64,000 bases of DNA. Origin: Petrolisthes cinctipes. Taxonomy: Eukaryota > Arthropoda > Malacostraca > Decapoda > Porcellanidae. The first letter of the stretch is position 1, and the number at the start of each line of letters is the position of its first letter. Positions 33,739-45,778 of the stretch are shown in pieces. The stretch lies in NCBI GenBank assembly GCA_033782935.1, contig JAWQEG010000365.1, forward strand, positions 372,001 to 436,000, given 5' to 3'. The translations under genes were made by a program, and so were the position numbers. The notes under the pieces are model-generated. The model did no database searches, had not been told where the DNA came from, and saw only the letters and a program-made list of their open reading frames with translations.

Positions 33739-35561
33739 CAGTCGCGAGCTGATGTGTTGAAGACACGAGTACACTAATCATGGGGTCGCTTCTTCCTGAC
33801 GAGTTATGGGGGAGTGAGAGAAGAAGGGAGGGTATGGAGGGGCTGGTGGAGGGAGCAAGAGAGACGCCAATAACCGTGGCTGTAGAGAAGTCTTTATCTT
33901 GTGTAAGGATTTACGGTTAACTTTGGGCGAAGGGACTAATGTAGATGGAGTTCACATTAACAAACCTATGTATTGGATTTTAGCATTGTCGTCATATGCA
34001 AGTATTGTTCGATATCAGAACTGTAATGACATCAGATAGGAAAGGTGTCTATAAAACTCACCTTATTTGATGAAATTGCTATATTCAATGATAAATGTGT
34101 TTCAACAACAATTAAGATTACACAAAATTACGAGAACCACAAATATTCATAATTATGTGAAAAGAAAATTCTGTGGAACGGAGTGAGACAGAATCTAAGA
34201 ATATAGGCATATTTTTGGGGAAGTGAGGGTTCGAGTCATGTGAACCACAGTTCTCTTTACACACACACACACACACATACACACCAAAGGAGCTTGATCC
34301 CACACCTTGTAGCTTTCGCAGGTATACCAACTTAATTAACACACAGGAACAAAAAACTTGTTCTACGTTACATATAGTGTATTATTGGATTACAAGAAAA
34401 TTTTTGGCCATAACAAGGAAATCATTAACACGTAGGCAGAGTAGAGTGAAGCTAGTTACTATTTGTGAAGCATATGATGATCAGTGGTGACAACCCATGA
34501 GGGGTCAGCCTTCATGGCAAAGTTAGCGAGGCTCAAAAAGTTATTACATGTCCAACAATGTTCTAGATACTGTGTGTATTTATTCGTAAAACTAATGACT
34601 ACCGTCAAGTAACTAAAAACAATAAATTATAATATTGTTGTTGATTGCAGAGTGTTGCTCACTGCTTGGGTTTTTTTGCTGTTGAAGCGAGGCCGACAAT
34701 TTTATAATGAAGAGTATTTTAGTGCACACAGTAATACAAAGGATTAATCCAACGGAAGACTACCATCTTGCTATTAGGTTTAATACTTACTTTATGGTGA
34801 TATAACTGATCCTTGTATGTCACAATATTTATATTATAAAACTCTTAATAGTGACAACGTTAAAGTAAAATACAATATACACTAATACAAAATTCAGTTC
34901 CATTTCGATAAAATATTACTGTCTACCAATATTCTTAGTCTATATAAATTAGATGCGGCTAACGTCTGATTTTCACTCGCAAGACTTAATTATTAATGTT
35001 GGCAATCTAGCAAATGGCTCGTCCATTGCATTTTGTGGTCCAGAACAGTAATATTATTATCCCGACAAAGAGAACACGTTTGTCTCCTTTGACTTAATGA
35101 TTTGGTTATGTTATTATTGATGAATGTTTTGTTGCGATGGATAACAATTATATATGACTTGAAAATTTAAAGCTAACTATCACACAATTCACAATGGTGA
35201 GTTTAGTGTGTCGAAATGATATCAGTTATATTTCCAACCCTAAAACATTAATCAGTCCTTACATATCTATATGTCTGTGTAACTCGTATAGACAACTAAT
35301 TAAATTCATTCTGCCATATCTTCACTCATGTCACTCATACAGTCATCCCCAACCACCATCATTCCTCCTTCCCGTCTCTCCCTCTCACCAGTGAATGCTT
35401 TGTATGAAACCTTCAGTGGATGGTGGGATAGTTCTATATCATTCAGAAGTGGCAACACTCCACCAGCCCGTCACAACCTCCCCAATCTCTCTCTCTCTCT
35501 CGTCAAGTAGAAAAGACCATGATGAGTGAGCTAGTGTCTCCATCCCATCAGCTCGCGACTG
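33739..35561. mobile_element. Non-autonomous TIR-TA element, 1.8 kb
   Basis: The ends begin CAGTCGCGAGCTGATG and are flanked by TA at 33737-33738 and 35562-35563. The right subterminal region (about 35330-35450) also matches the left subterminal region of the 4.1-kb element (about 21400-21545), so the terminal repeats extend a few hundred bases. No transposase fragment is present. A CA run lies at 34258-34282. Confidence 0.75.
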
Positions 35562-36237
35562 TACCCAAGAATGTAAAAACAAAATCTTTTGCACAGAAAA
35601 ACTTAAAATTTTCTGGATAGCAGAAAAAGACTGCAATTTTGACACTGATCGACTATTAATGACAAACAAGTGTACTAATAATTTTCGGACACCCTGAACA
35701 CGTATAAAGCAAAGTAAACCAAACTACAAATGAACGATCACTTTCCTTTAACACTAAGTCTTCTCTTCACTCACACTGCTGATAGTAAACTGAGCCACCC
35801 CTCAGATCGGTCCTCCCTCATCACCTCTGTTCCCGCCATTTCCATCCGCACATGTGTGAAATTCGCCTCGTGGAAGAAGGGAGGGAAGGAGAGAAGGAGG
35901 GAGGGGGAGAGGAAAGGGAGGGAAGGAGAGGAGGAGAGATGTAGGAAGGGGGAGAGGGAGGGAGAGCTCTGAAGACCCCTGAACCAAACTGCTCGAAGAA
36001 AACTTAGGATGGTTCGTTCGACTCTTAAAGAGATACTCTCTTGTGGATGAATTGGAGGGCTTCTGTTTCCTCCAGACTACTATAACCACGAAACAGATTT
36101 CCAAAAGTAACACCGAGTTCGTCTGTTTTCTGGCATAGTTTGGAGAAAGAAATACCCCTTCCTCCTCTTAAGTAACTCTCTGATGGTTCAAAGTGTGCAG
36201 TCAGGTTCCGAGAAAATGTTCGAAAGTTTTTTTTTTT

Positions 36238-36298
<61 letters not shown>

Positions 36299-36350
36299 GT
36301 TAAGGGGAAAGAGAGAAGAGGTAGGGATTGATAATAAGAAGGGAGGGGGG
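35562..36350. repeat. Non-coding DNA with fold-back MITE copy and (GA)n tract
   Basis: A G/A-rich stretch lies at 35870-35965. A fold-back family copy lies at about 36046-36165, its ends reading GAATTGGAGGGCTTCTG and TGGCATAGTTTGGAG. A T run (36227-36240) is followed by perfect (GA)n at 36241-36296. No gene is seen. Confidence 0.7.
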
Positions 36351-36827
36351 CTTTTTTTTTTTTTTTTTTTTCCAATTCATTGCGACGTAGCGTCAGTCAA
36401 TAGGCAGACAACAGTACACAAGGGTAGGCGGGACTCACGAGAACCCAATGACCACACACACACAAGCACACACACATACGCACACACACACACATCACGA
36501 AAACATAACATAATGAAGCACAAGCATACAGACAAATATTTACATCATGATCTACTTAAATCCACCAAAACGAGGGTGGCGCACCAGAAGTTCCTCCAGA
36601 ACCTGATGGTTCAGCAGGTGTCGACAAACCACATCAAGTGGCAGGCCCTGGGGCAGCAAGTGTCGGACAGTGGGGCAGGCTAGGCAATAGTGCTCTATAG
36701 TGTTAGCACGAGGCTCTCGACACAAGCGACACTCAGTGAAGGGAGGCTCACCCTGCATCCCAGCAACCTGCCACGGTGGGCGGTAGCCAAGCCTCAAACG
36801 AGCAGTGACTACATTGTGCCTCCAAAC

Positions 36828-38545
36828 TGTAAAAGCTCTATTTTTTGTCCCCTTACGTTATTCTTTGATTTTTCTATTTTTTTACTCTACTTGTGGAGGG
36901 AAACAAAAATCTACTGCCTTTAACAAAACAAAAAAAACAACCAGTGTATGCTACACTCTATCCTATAGCTGTATCAACCTGGTCTGGAAAAAAAAACAAG
37001 ATACCGATGAGGAACAGGACTTGCCTTGCGAATACCAAAAATAAATCATACAAAGGACAAGTCCAGCTCCTCTCCAGTACTGGGTAGACGCTGCCACCAC
37101 CAGACCAAAGTCGATCAGAGGAACCCAGTGAGCACACACCGGAAGGGTAGCGTAACGTTACGTTAAGAAGGCTCGCGAGTAAGCAACCCAGACTACAATT
37201 TTAACGGGGGTACGATCAGTGTTATGAAAGGAGAACTAATCTCTATATAGGTACACAGTCTAATTGTTATATCGGTGACGGAAATACTCAAGACAATTAT
37301 AAACCCGTTTATTATATTCACCTATTTGTTACAAGTACAACAAGTTCCCTATAATAATAATTTCTGTCCCCCCCCCCCTTTGCTAATATTACCTACTCCC
37401 TTTTCTGTCAACTAGGATAGGAATAATTCCGGGTCTCGCCAGTTGACAGAGCTAACACATAAATCCAAAACAAAAACAAGTATTACTATGAAATATCCCC
37501 CCTCCCTTAATACAGTTCCTACTCCCTTTTCTGTCTACTAGGACAGGAATAATTCCGTGCCTCGCTAGTGACAGATCTAAGTACATATAAAAAAAAAATA
37601 TTACATGAAGTGTCCCCCCTCCCACAATATTTCAAAGAATTCCTAATAATAAATTTTGCACAATAAGGCCGAAATATAGTTAATACTAAAAAAAAATAAC
37701 ATCCTAATCTTAATATTATAAATGAAACTATAAAATTGCCAGCAAATGTAGTTAATTTTCTTAGTACCACGTGGTTCACTAAACACCAAGGGAGAATGCT
37801 ATTTAATGGCTGCCACCAGCAGAGACGAGATCAGAATGAGCATGAGAAAAAAAACATACTTTATTTACTATGCCTGAATATGACCACACAATATTCCTTA
37901 GTTATATCCCATCACGGGACTTAGTAAATTCACCACACTATATTCACAATACTATATTTATGATGAGAGAGAGAGAGTTGGAACTCTTACCTGCCACCAG
38001 CAGAGACGAGATCAGAATGAGCTAGTAGCAACTCAGGGTACCGCCTCGCCATCTCCCCCACTCTCACTCTCTTAAGCAAAGTAGTTACCAACTCATCTTA
38101 ATTTCTGGCAAATCCATCAGTTCTACCCTTACTGGTGTATATAATTACATAACCTAATTTAAACATATAAGTGAGCTCAAATATATTGCTTTCTCCCTTG
38201 TGTAAAGTTTTACACTACTGTTATTTACATATTCAAGGCATGTATTGTTCCGCCAACCAGAAAATGTACTGTCCCGACTGTAGGCCCTAACTAATCTAAT
38301 TAATTTTCTAAGCAAGTTACAATTAAATGCCGGTAACAGTATAGGAATGTTAGCTTCGTTATTATATATTATAATTAGAAATGCAGGTTATTCCCTGTCT
38401 CCATTAAATTATTTTACATTCCTTTCTTAAATCACCGCCTGGCTACTCCCTACAATTCTACACTAAAAACCTATTCTAATACATATAAATATACAACACC
38501 CGTAAATATCCCGAATAATAATACATATAAAATAGGGGTGTTACA
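36828..38545. mobile_element. LTR-type insertion (solo LTR or small LTR element), 1718 bp
   Basis: The insert starts TGTAAAAG and ends GTGTTACA, with the duplication AAAC at 36824-36827 and 38546-38549. The uninterrupted family copy at 20400-20450 shows the empty site. The interior has an approximately 118-bp unit repeated twice at about 37380-37620. It also has a 28-bp repeat (CTGCCACCAGCAGAGACGAG...) at about 37810 and 37991. No protein-coding region is seen. I could not show two separate LTRs, so a solo LTR is the simplest reading. Confidence 0.7.
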
Positions 38546-41500
38546 AAACCATGAGGCCTCGACGACGGTAGGAATATTTGTGATGGCAGACAGACTCGTA
38601 ATGGGTGATGGAGATGCTGAAGGGCCTCTCTGAATCCCTGCATCGCCGTACAGGGAGGAGAGCAGCGGAGCGGACTTTAGAGAGGTAACATGTCAGGGAG
38701 AGAGGACGTCGAACACCACGAGGAGGCAGATGGCAGGCTTCCTTTGCGAGTCTGTCAACTGTACCATTATGACGTAAACCTACATGGGATGGCACGTATA
38801 AAAATTTGACAGTCAAGTTACGATGACACAATAAGGACAAAAACGATAAAATCTGCTGAATAACAGTAGAGTGTGTGGGCTGAACACTAGAGAGGGAATG
38901 AATGGCAGGTTTGGAGTCACAAAAAATGGCAGCATTCACTCCACGTTGACAAACAACACTAACAGCATCCAGAATGGCATACAGTTCACACAATGTTGAG
39001 CTAGAGTGGTTACAGAGACGACAGCCAACCCAGCCCCCTGGAGGTGACTCCAGGTCAGGCGAGAAAACAGAACAACCTGCTGCACCATCCACCTGCAATG
39101 AGCCATCAGTGTAGAGGCAATATGGATCTGTGATGGAGGAAGTCACTGTTTCTATGTGTTCCAGAGCCAACTGCCGCTGTAGAGAAGGCAGCTCCGACTT
39201 GTAAGTAGGTGTAAAGCTCACATCAGGTGTTGGTAGCATCCATGGAGGGGGCCGTGGGGGGACGTCTGCAACCATTATATCTATATTATGACTACGGAGC
39301 ATAGAGGAAACAGACCTTATAAGAGTACGTCCAGCAGGCAGTATGGGAGGGACCGGGTAGTTTGGTCTAAGAGAAGTCCTGACTAACTGAGAGTAATGGG
39401 GTGAAAGATGTGGGAAATGGAGGCACTTGACAGTGAAGCAAGTAACAATACAATAAATTCTCTCGATTAATGGGGGAAGACACAACTCACGCTGCATGTT
39501 CACTATCCTGGTCGACATTGGACAGCCGAGAATTATTCTCATTGCTCTATTCTGAAATTTTTCTAAAGTTTCCAGAGTAGCCCTTGGAAGTTGAATCAAA
39601 GCAGGGGAAAGGTAATCAACAACTGAATGGATAAAAGCAATATAGATGGTCCTGGCTACTGGGATGGAGATGCCTGAGGAGTTTCTAGATAGCCATTGAA
39701 GTGGTGTAAGTCGGCGCTGGAGACGACCCAATAAGTCCTGGACAATGGGATGGTCTTGAGGTCTGGCAGGGACAATCGGTCAAATATTGACTGGCGCACC
39801 CAGGTAGCAGTACTGGGAACACATGGGAATGACAGTCCCTCCAATGGTGAACACTGGCTGAGCTTGAGGAAGGCGGCAGGTGAATATTCTGCTCTTATCT
39901 GGGGAGACAATAATGCCACAGTGAGAGGAGACCACAGAGAAAGATTCAAGAAACCGCTGGAGATCCCTTGGTGAGGTAGAATGAATACAGATATCATCAG
40001 CATAGCATGTAATTGTAGTTCCAGGAATATCAGGGAGAGAAGTGAGCAACCGATGCATCAGAATATTAAATAACAATGGGCTGAGAACACCACCTTGAGG
40101 CGTACCAAGCTGAAAACTGCGCAAAGGACTGAGTGCACCACTGAAAAACACACGGGAGGTCCTGTTACTCAGGTAGCCCCGAATCCACAATAGTAGATTA
40201 CCCTTTATCCCAAAGTCAACCAGTTGATCCAAAATGACGTCTCTATTAACAACATCAAAGGCACTTCGAAGGTCAATGAAGGCCACCACACTGTCCCTGG
40301 AAAGGCGAGAGTACAGGTCGACTAGGCAGTGATGTGTGCTCCGCTGAGGAAGGAAACCAAACAGCCATGGAGAAAGGCGATCCTGCAGTCTGTACATGAG
40401 ACGATTGAGTTACTAAGATTCTCTCCATAACCTTACAGAAACAGGAAGTAAGGGAAATAGGCCTGAACTTTGCAGTGCCGGGCTTAGGGATGGGTATTAT
40501 TGTGCTGCTGGTCCAGGCTCGTGGTAAACAACCGTCACGAAGACAAAGATTGTACAGTCGAAGTAGAGGGTTCCCAGGAACTTGTTGAAGTAGGCGCAGC
40601 ACAGCATAAGTAATACCATCATCACCAGGGGAAGAAGCTCTACCCCGAGAGAGAGCACGGCGCAACTCCTCCTCAGTTATCTCCTCTGCATCATCGTCAT
40701 CATCTTGTAACAGAGCAGACATTAGACGTAGCAGATGGACAGCAGCACGGGAAGCAAGTGCATCTTGTATGTGGATGGGTAGACTGGCTTGGGTAGATTG
40801 TTCTGACCAGGCATCGACAAGTTGTTTGGCATAGTCGGCAGGAGTGTGATGACGAGCAGTGGCCGGTGTCTTTTTAACAACCCGACGGATGAGGTGCCAC
40901 ATAGAAGCCACACTTGTTTGCTGGTTGATGCTGTCCGTGAACCGCTGCCAAGACTCAGTGTGAGCACAATCCTGCAGGGCAACTAAAGCGTCCCTAGACA
41001 TCTGGTAATGATGGAGTAGGTCAGGGGTTGGGTTGGCTTGAAACAATAGGCCATCACGTTCAGCCTCCTCCTTTGCCTCCTGTATACGTGCATCCAGCGT
41101 CCAGGAGTGGGCAGTATGGCGATGCTGGAGGTGTGGCCGGGAGACGTATAGCCTATAAAAGTCATGAGTAGCAAATACAAGATCAGAGTACAACTGTTCA
41201 GCTGATGATATGTCAAATGTAGGGAATACATGGGCCATAAATAAGATGTAAGTCGGGCAATATTTAGGGGGCACAGCAATATGCAAACGAGTGGCTGAAG
41301 CACCTGACCCAGCAGTTAGAGAATAATGAAGCCGAAGAGCAATGTGATCAGAGAATAAGTCTGGCACGGAGGAGCCCAGGACCTGAGATGCTATCAGGCC
41401 AGACGAGAGGATGTAATCTAGAGTACCTCCCCGGCAATGAGTGTGTCAGATGATGCTTGCGGATGTATGAAAGGAGACGAACACCATTAGAGCCAGTACC

Positions 41501-42000
41501 ATCACCCAAATCAGAATGCCGAGCATTAAAATCTCCCATATACACCATACCACGCACTGTTGGAGAAGGAAGAGCCTCAAGAGTGAGTCTAGCTGGGGCA
41601 GAATAGACATTACATAGTTGGAGTACTCCATTCCCAGGTAGAACCTCAAATACCTGAAAGGTCATGTCAGGATCAGTGGAGGTACGGATGTGGCAAGGAC
41701 CTATGTATGTAAGTCAGGAGACCATTCCTTACCTGATGAACAAATGGCACATAACCTGAGAGGGGAGGAGCTTGCCCAGCAGCGAGCGGCCGTCCTGGAA
41801 ATGCTTCCTGGAGAAAAATAACACTGGGATGATGACGAAAAACATAGGCCTTGAGTTGAGTGAGCTTAGCATAACAGGTGATACCACATACATTCCAGGA
41901 GATGACATCCAGCTGGCAATCACTAGCGAACTCTGTATTTTGAGGTAGAAGTCCGGTGAGTGGGGGCAGATGAGCGACCTGGAGAAGAAGATGGACCAGG
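38546..42000 (-). pseudogene. I-like LINE ORF2: endonuclease, reverse transcriptase, RNase H, broken
   Basis: The endonuclease begins near 41940 (LDVISWNVCGI, VIFLQEAF). After frameshifts it continues with MGDFNARHSDLGD (41530-41570) and PDLFSDHIAL (41330-41365). The reverse transcriptase has IPIPKPGTAKFRPISLTS (40440-40500), a 4-bp insertion frameshift near 40410, DLRSAFDVVNRD, GTPQGGVLSPLLFN and CYADD near 40005. An in-frame TGA lies at 39780-39782. RNase H follows, with YTDGS (39110-39125), CELYAI, CDSKPAIHS and VPSHVGLRHN. The last part (RLGYRPPWQVAGMQGEPPFTECRLCR) lies beyond the LTR-type insertion, at 36552-36820. Confidence 0.85.
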
Positions 42001-42183
42001 AGAAGGGACTGACTCGAAAAGCTTTTCAAGGCGAGATGCAACAGTATCCATCTTTTCGGTAAGGGTAGTGACAGTTGAGATGATGGCCTGCTGAGCCTCG
42101 ACCAGGGTGGAGAGTATGGAGTCATTGGCTGCCTGAGCGGCAACCAGCCCATCAATCCTGGCTTCAAGGGCAGAAAAGTGGTT

Positions 42184-43305
42184 CTAGAGAGCCGTACATC
42201 GTGCCATGAGGGTAGCAACAGACTTGCGGAGGGCCAGGTCTGGAGGTGAGGCAGGGCTGGTAGGAGGAGCAGACTGGGGAGGTGGTGGTGGTGGTGGAGG
42301 CGGAGCAATAGTAGTGACACGAGCCTGGACCTGACGTCGAGTACATCCATGCCACACGTTAACCCCTGGCTGAAGGCATCGTGGACACTTCCATCGAGAC
42401 ATATCTTCAGGAGGTGAAGGCTCAGAGGTTGAGGCAGCAGGACGTGATGGTTCACCCCTGACAGGACACGTCTTGGAATCATGGTCGGCCGCACACCATG
42501 CACACTTTGGCCTGGCAGAACAGTACCGAGAGATATGCCCCACACCCCAGCACCTGTAGCACCAAGGCTGGTCATTATGAAGTTTCCTCACCTCACACGG
42601 TGGAAGACAAGGGAGGAAATCAAAGGAAATCTCATTTGGAGGTGGATCGGGTTGACTCCAGACAACAGCAATACGGCAAATGGGGGAACCATCTTGGAAA
42701 AAACGACGGGCAAAGTACACACCAGGGTATCCTTTGGCAAGTTTCGGGTCAACATCAATAGGAAAACGGGTGAGGATGTAGCTGGGGAACTTACGAGGCC
42801 TCTCAGGTGAGTCTTCAAGAATGAGAGGCAGAGATAAAAATTCACCAGCCTTCACTCTATCAATGATGTCCTGACGCTTCCTAGAGATGTAGACAAACCG
42901 GGAGGTGACAGCAGCCATCTTGACTTCAGCCAGTTCACGCTGCAACTGGAAGGCCCTGTTGACATCAGACAACCAACGCAGCTTTGTGTCCGTAGATGGG
43001 TTTCCAGAGAAGGAGAGTTTGACATAGGCATCTCTCGGGGCAAAAGCAGGAAGGTTGGACGAGGGCAAGGAGTTGGTATACAAAGAAGAAACACCAGGGT
43101 GAGGCAGAAAAGGTACGTCGTGCACAGCTGAAGCATCAACAGGTCGCTTGGTAGAGGTTGAGGAGGTGGACGGCTGCAACCTGAGCTGCGGAGTGACCGA
43201 GGAGAGGGGGGGAGGGTTGCGAGAAGGCAGCTCAGGCTCGTCTTCCTCCGACATTGCCAAGTCGGCCTCCAAGCAGGAATCCGCACTCTCCATCAGGCCA
43301 GGCAA
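42184..43305 (-). CDS. I-like LINE ORF1: Gag-like nucleic-acid-binding protein, 373 aa
   Basis: This intact frame has a serine/proline-rich N-terminal third, then a segment typical of LINE Gag proteins (about residues 90-220: YVKLSFSGNPS, LTRFPIDVDPKLAKGYPGV). CCHC zinc knuckles lie near residues 245-280 (CYRCWGVGHISRYC and CAWCAADHDSKTC), and CPRC sits near residue 312. A proline run near residue 340 reads PPPPPPPPP. ORF1 proteins of this type bind element RNA. It is the only undamaged frame of this LINE. Confidence 0.75.
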   Translation of the reverse strand: MPGLMESADSCLEADLAMSEEDEPELPSRNPPPLSSVTPQLRLQPSTSSTSTKRPVDASAVHDVPFLPHPGVSSLYTNSLPSSNLPAFAPRDAYVKLSFSGNPSTDTKLRWLSDVNRAFQLQRELAEVKMAAVTSRFVYISRKRQDIIDRVKAGEFLSLPLILEDSPERPRKFPSYILTRFPIDVDPKLAKGYPGVYFARRFFQDGSPICRIAVVWSQPDPPPNEISFDFLPCLPPCEVRKLHNDQPWCYRCWGVGHISRYCSARPKCAWCAADHDSKTCPVRGEPSRPAASTSEPSPPEDMSRWKCPRCLQPGVNVWHGCTRRQVQARVTTIAPPPPPPPPPQSAPPTSPASPPDLALRKSVATLMARCTAL

Positions 43306-43776
43306 GGCCTAGATGGAAATCAAACAACACCACAAACAACTAGCAACTCAATCAGCCAGGGACACACACACACACACCCACACACACACAGACAATCACA
43401 ACAAAACTATACACAGAACCACAACAGACAAACAACACCAGCAACACCACAGAAACAACAACACACAAACAAGAACTCACAAACAACAAGAGCTCCAAAA
43501 CAACACAAACAACAACACAAACGAGAATGGAGGCAGAGCGCCATGAGTACGTCCACACTCCACCTGTTCTGGAGCGAGACTGCCCCTTGAGTGTGGGGGT
43601 GTGATGGTGGCCCGTTTGTGGGTGGTGGCAGCAGGGTTTGTTCAATTCCCTGCTCTACTCTGACCAAGGCTTCAGCCAACAGGGGGGATACATACCGATT
43701 GCTGCTCAACACTGTACATTTTTATTGTTGTTTATTTTGTTTTGTTTTTTAAATGACATACATATATTCATAAATA

Positions 43777-43962
43777 CAGTTGGCCGCACTCCCGTGAGGG
43801 CCACACAACATTGGCAACACTGGCCGAGGTTGTAACCCCGAACCACTAGTTGTAGTTCCAATCATTGACACCAATGTGTGTGCTTCGAGCTGGCGGTTCG
43901 GAATTACTATCTCGACAAGAGTTGATAACGCTGTGTGGCCCTCACGGGAGTACGGCCAACAG
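43777..43962. mobile_element. TA-flanked MITE, 186 bp
   Basis: The ends CAGTTGGCCGCACTCCCGTG and its near-perfect inverse pair over about 32 bp, with TA at 43775-43776 and 43963-43964. It is non-coding, of Tc1/mariner type. Confidence 0.85.
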
Positions 43963-43972
43963 TACATTGTGT

Positions 43973-43977
43973 ATGTG

Positions 43978-44008
<31 letters not shown>

Positions 44009-44598
44009 TTTTTTTTGTGCGTGTGCTTTTTTTTTCTACTGTATTGTATTTTTTCTGCATGTGTGCGTTTTTTTGTTTTTGTTTATTTTTTGGGCTGAGA
44101 GTGCGTTTCCGTGTGTGTGTGTTTGTATGTGTATGTGTGTATGTATGTGTGTGTGTACTTGTAATGAACTGTTCACACGCACACACATATTTTACTTATT
44201 TATTGTTTTTATTTATTCATCAATATAATTATATTGTTTTACATTATATAATGTTAATGTATAATATCCTCATAGAAATAATAATAATAATAATAATAAT
44301 AATAAGAATAATAATAAGAGTTTTAATTTTAACTTATTTCACTCATTTGTATATATTGTAAATATTTATTTAAAGTACTATCACAATTTCAGAAGTCCCC
44401 AGAAGCCTACTGAAGCCCCCAGAAGCCTGCTGAAGTCCCCAGAAGCCTGCTGCAGCCTACAGAATCCTGCTGAAACATTGTATATATGTAAGCTTTTGTT
44501 TTGTGTGTGTTTTTTTTTTATGTGTGTTTTGTGTGTGTGTTTTTTATGTGTGTGTGTGTTTTTTTTATGTGTGTTTTGTGTGTGTGTGTGTTTTTATG

Positions 44599-44646
<48 letters not shown>

Positions 44647-44660
44647 GTGTTTTATCCTAT
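43973..44660. repeat. Cluster of microsatellites and a short tandem repeat
   Basis: (TG)n lies at 43973-43991, a T run at 43992-44015, mixed TG/TATG at 44110-44160 and (AAT)n at 44276-44315. A unit of about 21 bp (CCCCAGAAGCCTGCTGAAGT) lies at 44392-44475 in four copies, and long (TG)n at 44500-44642. The open frames here are repeat artefacts. Confidence 0.9.
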
Positions 44661-44696
44661 TTCTTACCCATTTGTATCTTTACAGGATTGATTCAA

Positions 44697-44996
44697 GCTC
44701 GTAATGTCCCGTATTTTAAAACCCAATTATCATATTTTTCTTTAAAGTTATGTATGTTTTTGACACACACCACTTCTTCTGGTAATTTATTCCATTCGTC
44801 TATTACTCTATTTGGAATATATATTTTTGTACATCTTTATCTCCTCTTCCTTTAATTAATTTCTTACTATGTCCTCTCATTGTAGGTATTCCTTGTTGAC
44901 TCAAGATTTCTATATCTATCTTTTCTTTTTCTGTGACACATTTGTAAACCATAATCATATCTCTTCTCTTTCGTCTTTCTTCCAGTTTAGGTGAAT
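44697..44996 (-). pseudogene. CR1-like LINE C-terminal fragment, minus strand
   Basis: On the minus strand 44996-44830 reads LEERRKRRDMIMVYKCVT. After a frameshift, 44820-44697 reads IPNRVIDEWNKLPEEVVCVK and ends in TGA. These are the same two blocks that end ORF2 of the CR1-like LINEs (LEKRR.RGDLIE, YWNKLP..VV), but in a different, more diverged family. It abuts the I-like fragment at 45000. Confidence 0.6.
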
Positions 44997-44999
44997 TAG

Positions 45000-45537
45000 A
45001 TTACCCTTTATCCCAAAGTCAACCAGTTGATCCAAAATGATGTCTCTATTAGCAACATCGAAGGCACTTCGAAGGTCAATGAAGACCACCACACTGTCCC
45101 TGGAAAGGCGAGAGTATAGGTCGATTAGGCAGTGGTGTGTGCTCCGCTGGGGAAGGAAACCAAACAGCCATGGAGAAAGGCGATCCTGCAGTCTGTACAT
45201 GAGATGATTGAGTAAGATTCTCTCCATAACCTTACAAAAACAGGATGTAAGGGAAATAGGCCTGAACTTCGCAGTGCCGGGCTTAGGGATGGATATTATT
45301 GTGCTGCTGGTCCAGGCTCGTGGTACACAACCGTCACGAAGACAAAGATTGTACTGTATAGTTGAAGTAGAGGGTTCCCAGGAACTTGTTGAAGTAGGTG
45401 CAGCACAGCATAAGTAATGCCATCATCACCAGGGGAAGAAGCTCTATCCCAAGAGAGAGCACGGCGCAACTCCTCCTCAGTTATCTGCTCTGCATCATCG
45501 TCATCATCTTGCAACAGAGCAGACATTAGACGTAGCC
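45000..45537 (-). pseudogene. I-like LINE reverse-transcriptase fragment
   Basis: This is collinear with 40196-40733 of the longer copy at a few percent divergence. It includes MERILLNHLMYRLQDRL, FLPQRSTHH and DLRSAFDV. It lacks the 4-bp insertion present near 40410, showing that the insertion is a private mutation of the other copy. It has lost both ends. Confidence 0.85.
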
Positions 45538-45669
45538 GAATTTATGAGATGTGTCAATATGAACATAAACAAATTTATATTGCTCAAGTATACATAGTCA
45601 CTCTGTAATTTTCGAATAAACGTAGTGATTAAATAATTGCCTGAAGTTTTAGAAGTATTGTATTGCATG

Positions 45670-45778
45670 TGTTACGACCGACCCTAATGCAACACTACGT
45701 GTCTCCAGGTTCAGTCGGCGTGACTAGACGTTATGGGATATACACAAAATACTTTAGTAAATTTATAAATATATTGTA
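45670..45778 (-). repeat. Gypsy 3' LTR, distal part
   Basis: This corresponds to the first 109 plus-strand bases of 58954-59442. It stops at GTA where the DIRS element begins. Confidence 0.95.

Larger units (their letters stand above)
36351..43700 (-). mobile_element. I-like LINE with RNase H, minus strand
   Basis: The element is read from about 43.7 kb down to a T run at 36351-36371 (a poly(A) tail on the minus strand). It contains ORF1 with zinc knuckles, then endonuclease, reverse transcriptase and RNase H. The 5' end is not sharply defined: CA-rich sequence with a (CA)n run at 43362-43390 precedes ORF1. A 1718-bp LTR-type insertion splits its 3' end. Partial copies of the family occur at 20055-20570 and 45000-45537. 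The RNase H and CCHC ORF1 place it in the I group; the exact clade (I or Nimb) is not settled. Confidence 0.85.

Noticed and set aside
42500..43300. Plus-strand frames opposite the LINE ORF1
   Set aside because: They are antisense shadows of an intact ORF1 with zinc knuckles on the minus strand.
43870..44860. Cysteine/valine/phenylalanine-rich frames around the TG runs
   Set aside because: They come from TG and T microsatellites, which translate as CVCV and FFFF.
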